Assembly: GCA_021828605.1 (NCBI GenBank)
Contig: JAJZEG010000216.1
Location: 1-8,105 of the forward strand
DNA length: 8,105 bases
DNA from: Pseudomonadota bacterium
GTDB lineage: Bacteria; Pseudomonadota; Alphaproteobacteria; Acetobacterales; Acetobacteraceae
Reading direction: 5' to 3'
This document shows positions 6,628-8,105 of this stretch, one piece after another (the stretch's first letter is position 1; every line of letters starts with the position of its first letter). A program made the position numbers and the translations under genes. The notes below the pieces were generated by a model, which saw only the letters and a list, made by a program, of their open reading frames with translations, did no database searches and had not been told where the DNA came from.

Positions 6628-6636
6628 ATTATAACA
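6628..6636 (-). promoter_or_regulatory. Extended -10 promoter element
   Basis: Reading the minus strand, TG-T-TATAAT is a consensus extended -10: TG at 6636-6635 and a perfect TATAAT at 6633-6628. The expected transcription start is near 6621. No good -35 is present at 16-18 bases (the sites read like GCACAT), but extended -10 promoters tolerate this. It lies in the 60-base gap after the Hint-domain gene and would drive the hypothetical Pro/Arg-rich frame, or an RNA running antisense to the end of the SGNH gene. Confidence 0.55.
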
Positions 6637-6684
6637 GCACGTTAGTATCCATGTGCGCAAGAGATATTTTTTGCGGCGTGAAAA

Positions 6685-8105
6685 TCAGGCGCGGCGGCGA
6701 TGTGGAGCGGGGGCGACCGGATAGGCCAGGGTGGCGGCAGGCGCGAGAATGATTTTTTCTCCCCGCACCAGTTCCGCCGGAATCACGCTCCGCCCATTGG
6801 TCCAGCGGCCATCGGGTTCGGTTGTGTGCCAGCCTTCGGTGAGGAGGGGGTGATCGAGTGGGATATTTGCGCCGCTTTCGGTGGTGAGGGTGGCGATTTT
6901 GACGCCGAGGCGGCGTTGGTCGCGTGGGTCCGGGTTGAGTTGGCCTGGGATTGCGCTCCGGGAGAGGATGGTTACGCTCCCGTCTTTGTTGGTGTGGAGT
7001 GAAAGAGCGGGGTCGGTGGTGAGCGGAATATTGGCGCGGGTGAGGATTTGGGCGCGGACGGCTTCGACCAGCGGGCCGGATTCGGTGAACGGCGCGCAGC
7101 TTTTTCGCACCCGTTTGGTTTGCGCGAGGTTGGGGTGGAGCAGGAGCGGGAGCGAATGACTGTTGGTGAAGGCGTGGCGGTTGCCGGTTTCCAGGTAGGA
7201 TTCGCTCGGCGTGCCTTCGGCGTAGAGGATGGCGTGGTTGGCGAGTTCGATATGGAAATAGGTGATGCGGGCGCGGGAATCCTGGCGGATGGTGGTGCCG
7301 TTGAGCAGGGTTTTGGCGGGGATGAGGGCGCCGTTGAGATAGAGGGCGTGGTCGGGGGAGAGAACAAGGTCGCGGCGGGGGATGCCGTCGAGTATGGCGT
7401 TGGCCTCGATGCGGATGGGGCGGACTTGCTCGGGGTTTGGATGGCGGTTGGGCGAGAGGGAGCGGTGGCCGAGCCATTGGATGGGGGCGGTGCCGCCGCC
7501 ATGGAGGATGACGTGGTCATCGAGGGTGAGGTTTTCGACCGGGATTTCGCCTCTTGTGGTGAGGATTTTTGTGCCTTGGGCGAAGCAGGGGGCGTTGAGG
7601 GAAATAGTGGTGTTAGTGGGCGGGTCGATCACGTTGAAATTGGCGGAGGAGAAGCTACCGGTGATGTCGAGTGTGATGGTGTTGGTGCCGTTGCTAAGCT
7701 CCAAGCCGGTGCCGGAGAGAAAACTGTCGCTGGTGGCGGCGAAACCGTCGAGGATGAGTGTGTCGCCTTGGGCAAAGCCGGTGATGCTGAGGCTTTGGCT
7801 CTCGAAGGCGGTGTAGGTGCCGGAGATGGTGCCGGTGGCGCCGGAGTCAAAGACCAGGTTGCGGAAATTGGTGAATTGGCTGCCGAGGTCGGAGAGATTG
7901 AGCGGAGAGGTGCCGCCGATGGCGAGCACGTCGAACGCGGCGGCGTTGGCGGCGACGTTGCCGATGAAGGTTGCGCCGGACTCGACGACCAGAGCGCTGT
8001 CGTTGGCGCCGAATTGGATGGCATCGCTGCGGGTGCCGGAACCGTTCAGGCCGCCTTCGATCAGGCCGGCATTGGTGAGTTGTCCGATGGCGATATAGAC
8101 AGATC
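6685..8105 (-). CDS. Hint_2-domain extracellular beta-repeat protein, N-terminus off window
   Basis: The last 472 residues are visible; the frame is open through the right edge. Numbering is from the first visible codon. Residues 1 to about 165 are Gly/Ser/Thr/Asn-rich with beta-strand periodicity (for example ALVVESGATFIGN, NLVFDSGATGTISGTY), like adhesin or autotransporter-type beta-solenoids. A Hint_2 domain follows: Cys173 in APCFAQGTKILT, then VENLTLDDHVIL, IQWLGHR, LSPDHALYLNG (block-B-like His) and YFHIELANHAILYAEG...SYLETGN, ending near 310. Hint domains can autocleave at the peptide bond before this Cys. The final 150 residues contain SRSAIPGQLNPDPRDQRRLGVKI and EGWHTTEPDGRWTNG, which I recall as a tail common after Hint_2 in Acetobacteraceae proteins, of unknown role. 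The protein is probably secreted or surface-exposed; its export signal would be upstream. It ends in a basic RRRA. The next same-strand frame begins about 60 bases on, and no terminator hairpin is seen between. Confidence 0.85.
   Translation of the reverse strand, partial: SVYIAIGQLTNAGLIEGGLNGSGTRSDAIQFGANDSALVVESGATFIGNVAANAAAFDVLAIGGTSPLNLSDLGSQFTNFRNLVFDSGATGTISGTYTAFESQSLSITGFAQGDTLILDGFAATSDSFLSGTGLELSNGTNTITLDITGSFSSANFNVIDPPTNTTISLNAPCFAQGTKILTTRGEIPVENLTLDDHVILHGGGTAPIQWLGHRSLSPNRHPNPEQVRPIRIEANAILDGIPRRDLVLSPDHALYLNGALIPAKTLLNGTTIRQDSRARITYFHIELANHAILYAEGTPSESYLETGNRHAFTNSHSLPLLLHPNLAQTKRVRKSCAPFTESGPLVEAVRAQILTRANIPLTTDPALSLHTNKDGSVTILSRSAIPGQLNPDPRDQRRLGVKIATLTTESGANIPLDHPLLTEGWHTTEPDGRWTNGRSVIPAELVRGEKIILAPAATLAYPVAPAPHRRRA

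Noticed and set aside
6972..7520. Second minus-strand frame of 182 codons inside the Hint gene
   Set aside because: It is a Ser/Pro/Thr-rich shifted reading of the Hint_2 coding region, without independent support.

Overview
This is high-GC DNA with strongly GC-biased third codon positions. It carries ordinary proteobacterial housekeeping genes plus an OpgC-type membrane acyltransferase and an extracellular Hint_2-domain protein. That mix fits an alphaproteobacterium, most likely an Acetobacteraceae member (Acidiphilium/Acidocella-like). The assignment is inferred from protein character only; no rRNA, tRNA, CRISPR array or transposase is visible.

Layout. (1) Positions 1-2213, minus strand: mazG (NTP pyrophosphohydrolase) followed 38 bases downstream by a malonyl-CoA decarboxylase gene that runs off the left edge. 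(2) Positions 2289-3647: msrP (periplasmic molybdoenzyme for methionine sulfoxide repair, plus strand) faces msrB (cytoplasmic methionine sulfoxide reductase B, minus strand), with six bases between their stop codons. Together they give oxidised-methionine repair in two compartments, but the msrP membrane partner msrQ is not here. (3) Positions 3722-6125, plus strand: a tight operon of recR (recombinational repair), an OpgC-like membrane acyltransferase (GTG start, 3-base gap) and an exported SGNH hydrolase (8-base overlap). The last two look like a separated version of the acyltransferase-3/SGNH pairs that O-acylate or de-acylate cell-surface glycans. (4) Positions 6126-6684: an AT-rich nested palindrome, a G-run-rich stretch with quadruplex potential, and a minus-strand open frame for a Pro/Arg-rich protein of unknown function behind a very good extended -10 promoter. 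(5) Positions 6685-8105, minus strand: the C-terminal 472 residues of a large beta-repeat protein with a Hint_2 (hedgehog/intein-like) domain, entering from the right edge.

No single locus is clearly a new system. The most promising leads are the OpgC/SGNH overlap pair, the Hint_2 protein with its conserved post-Hint tail, and the orphan ORF/promoter/palindrome region between them. Many long open frames on opposite strands are GC-driven shadows and were left out.
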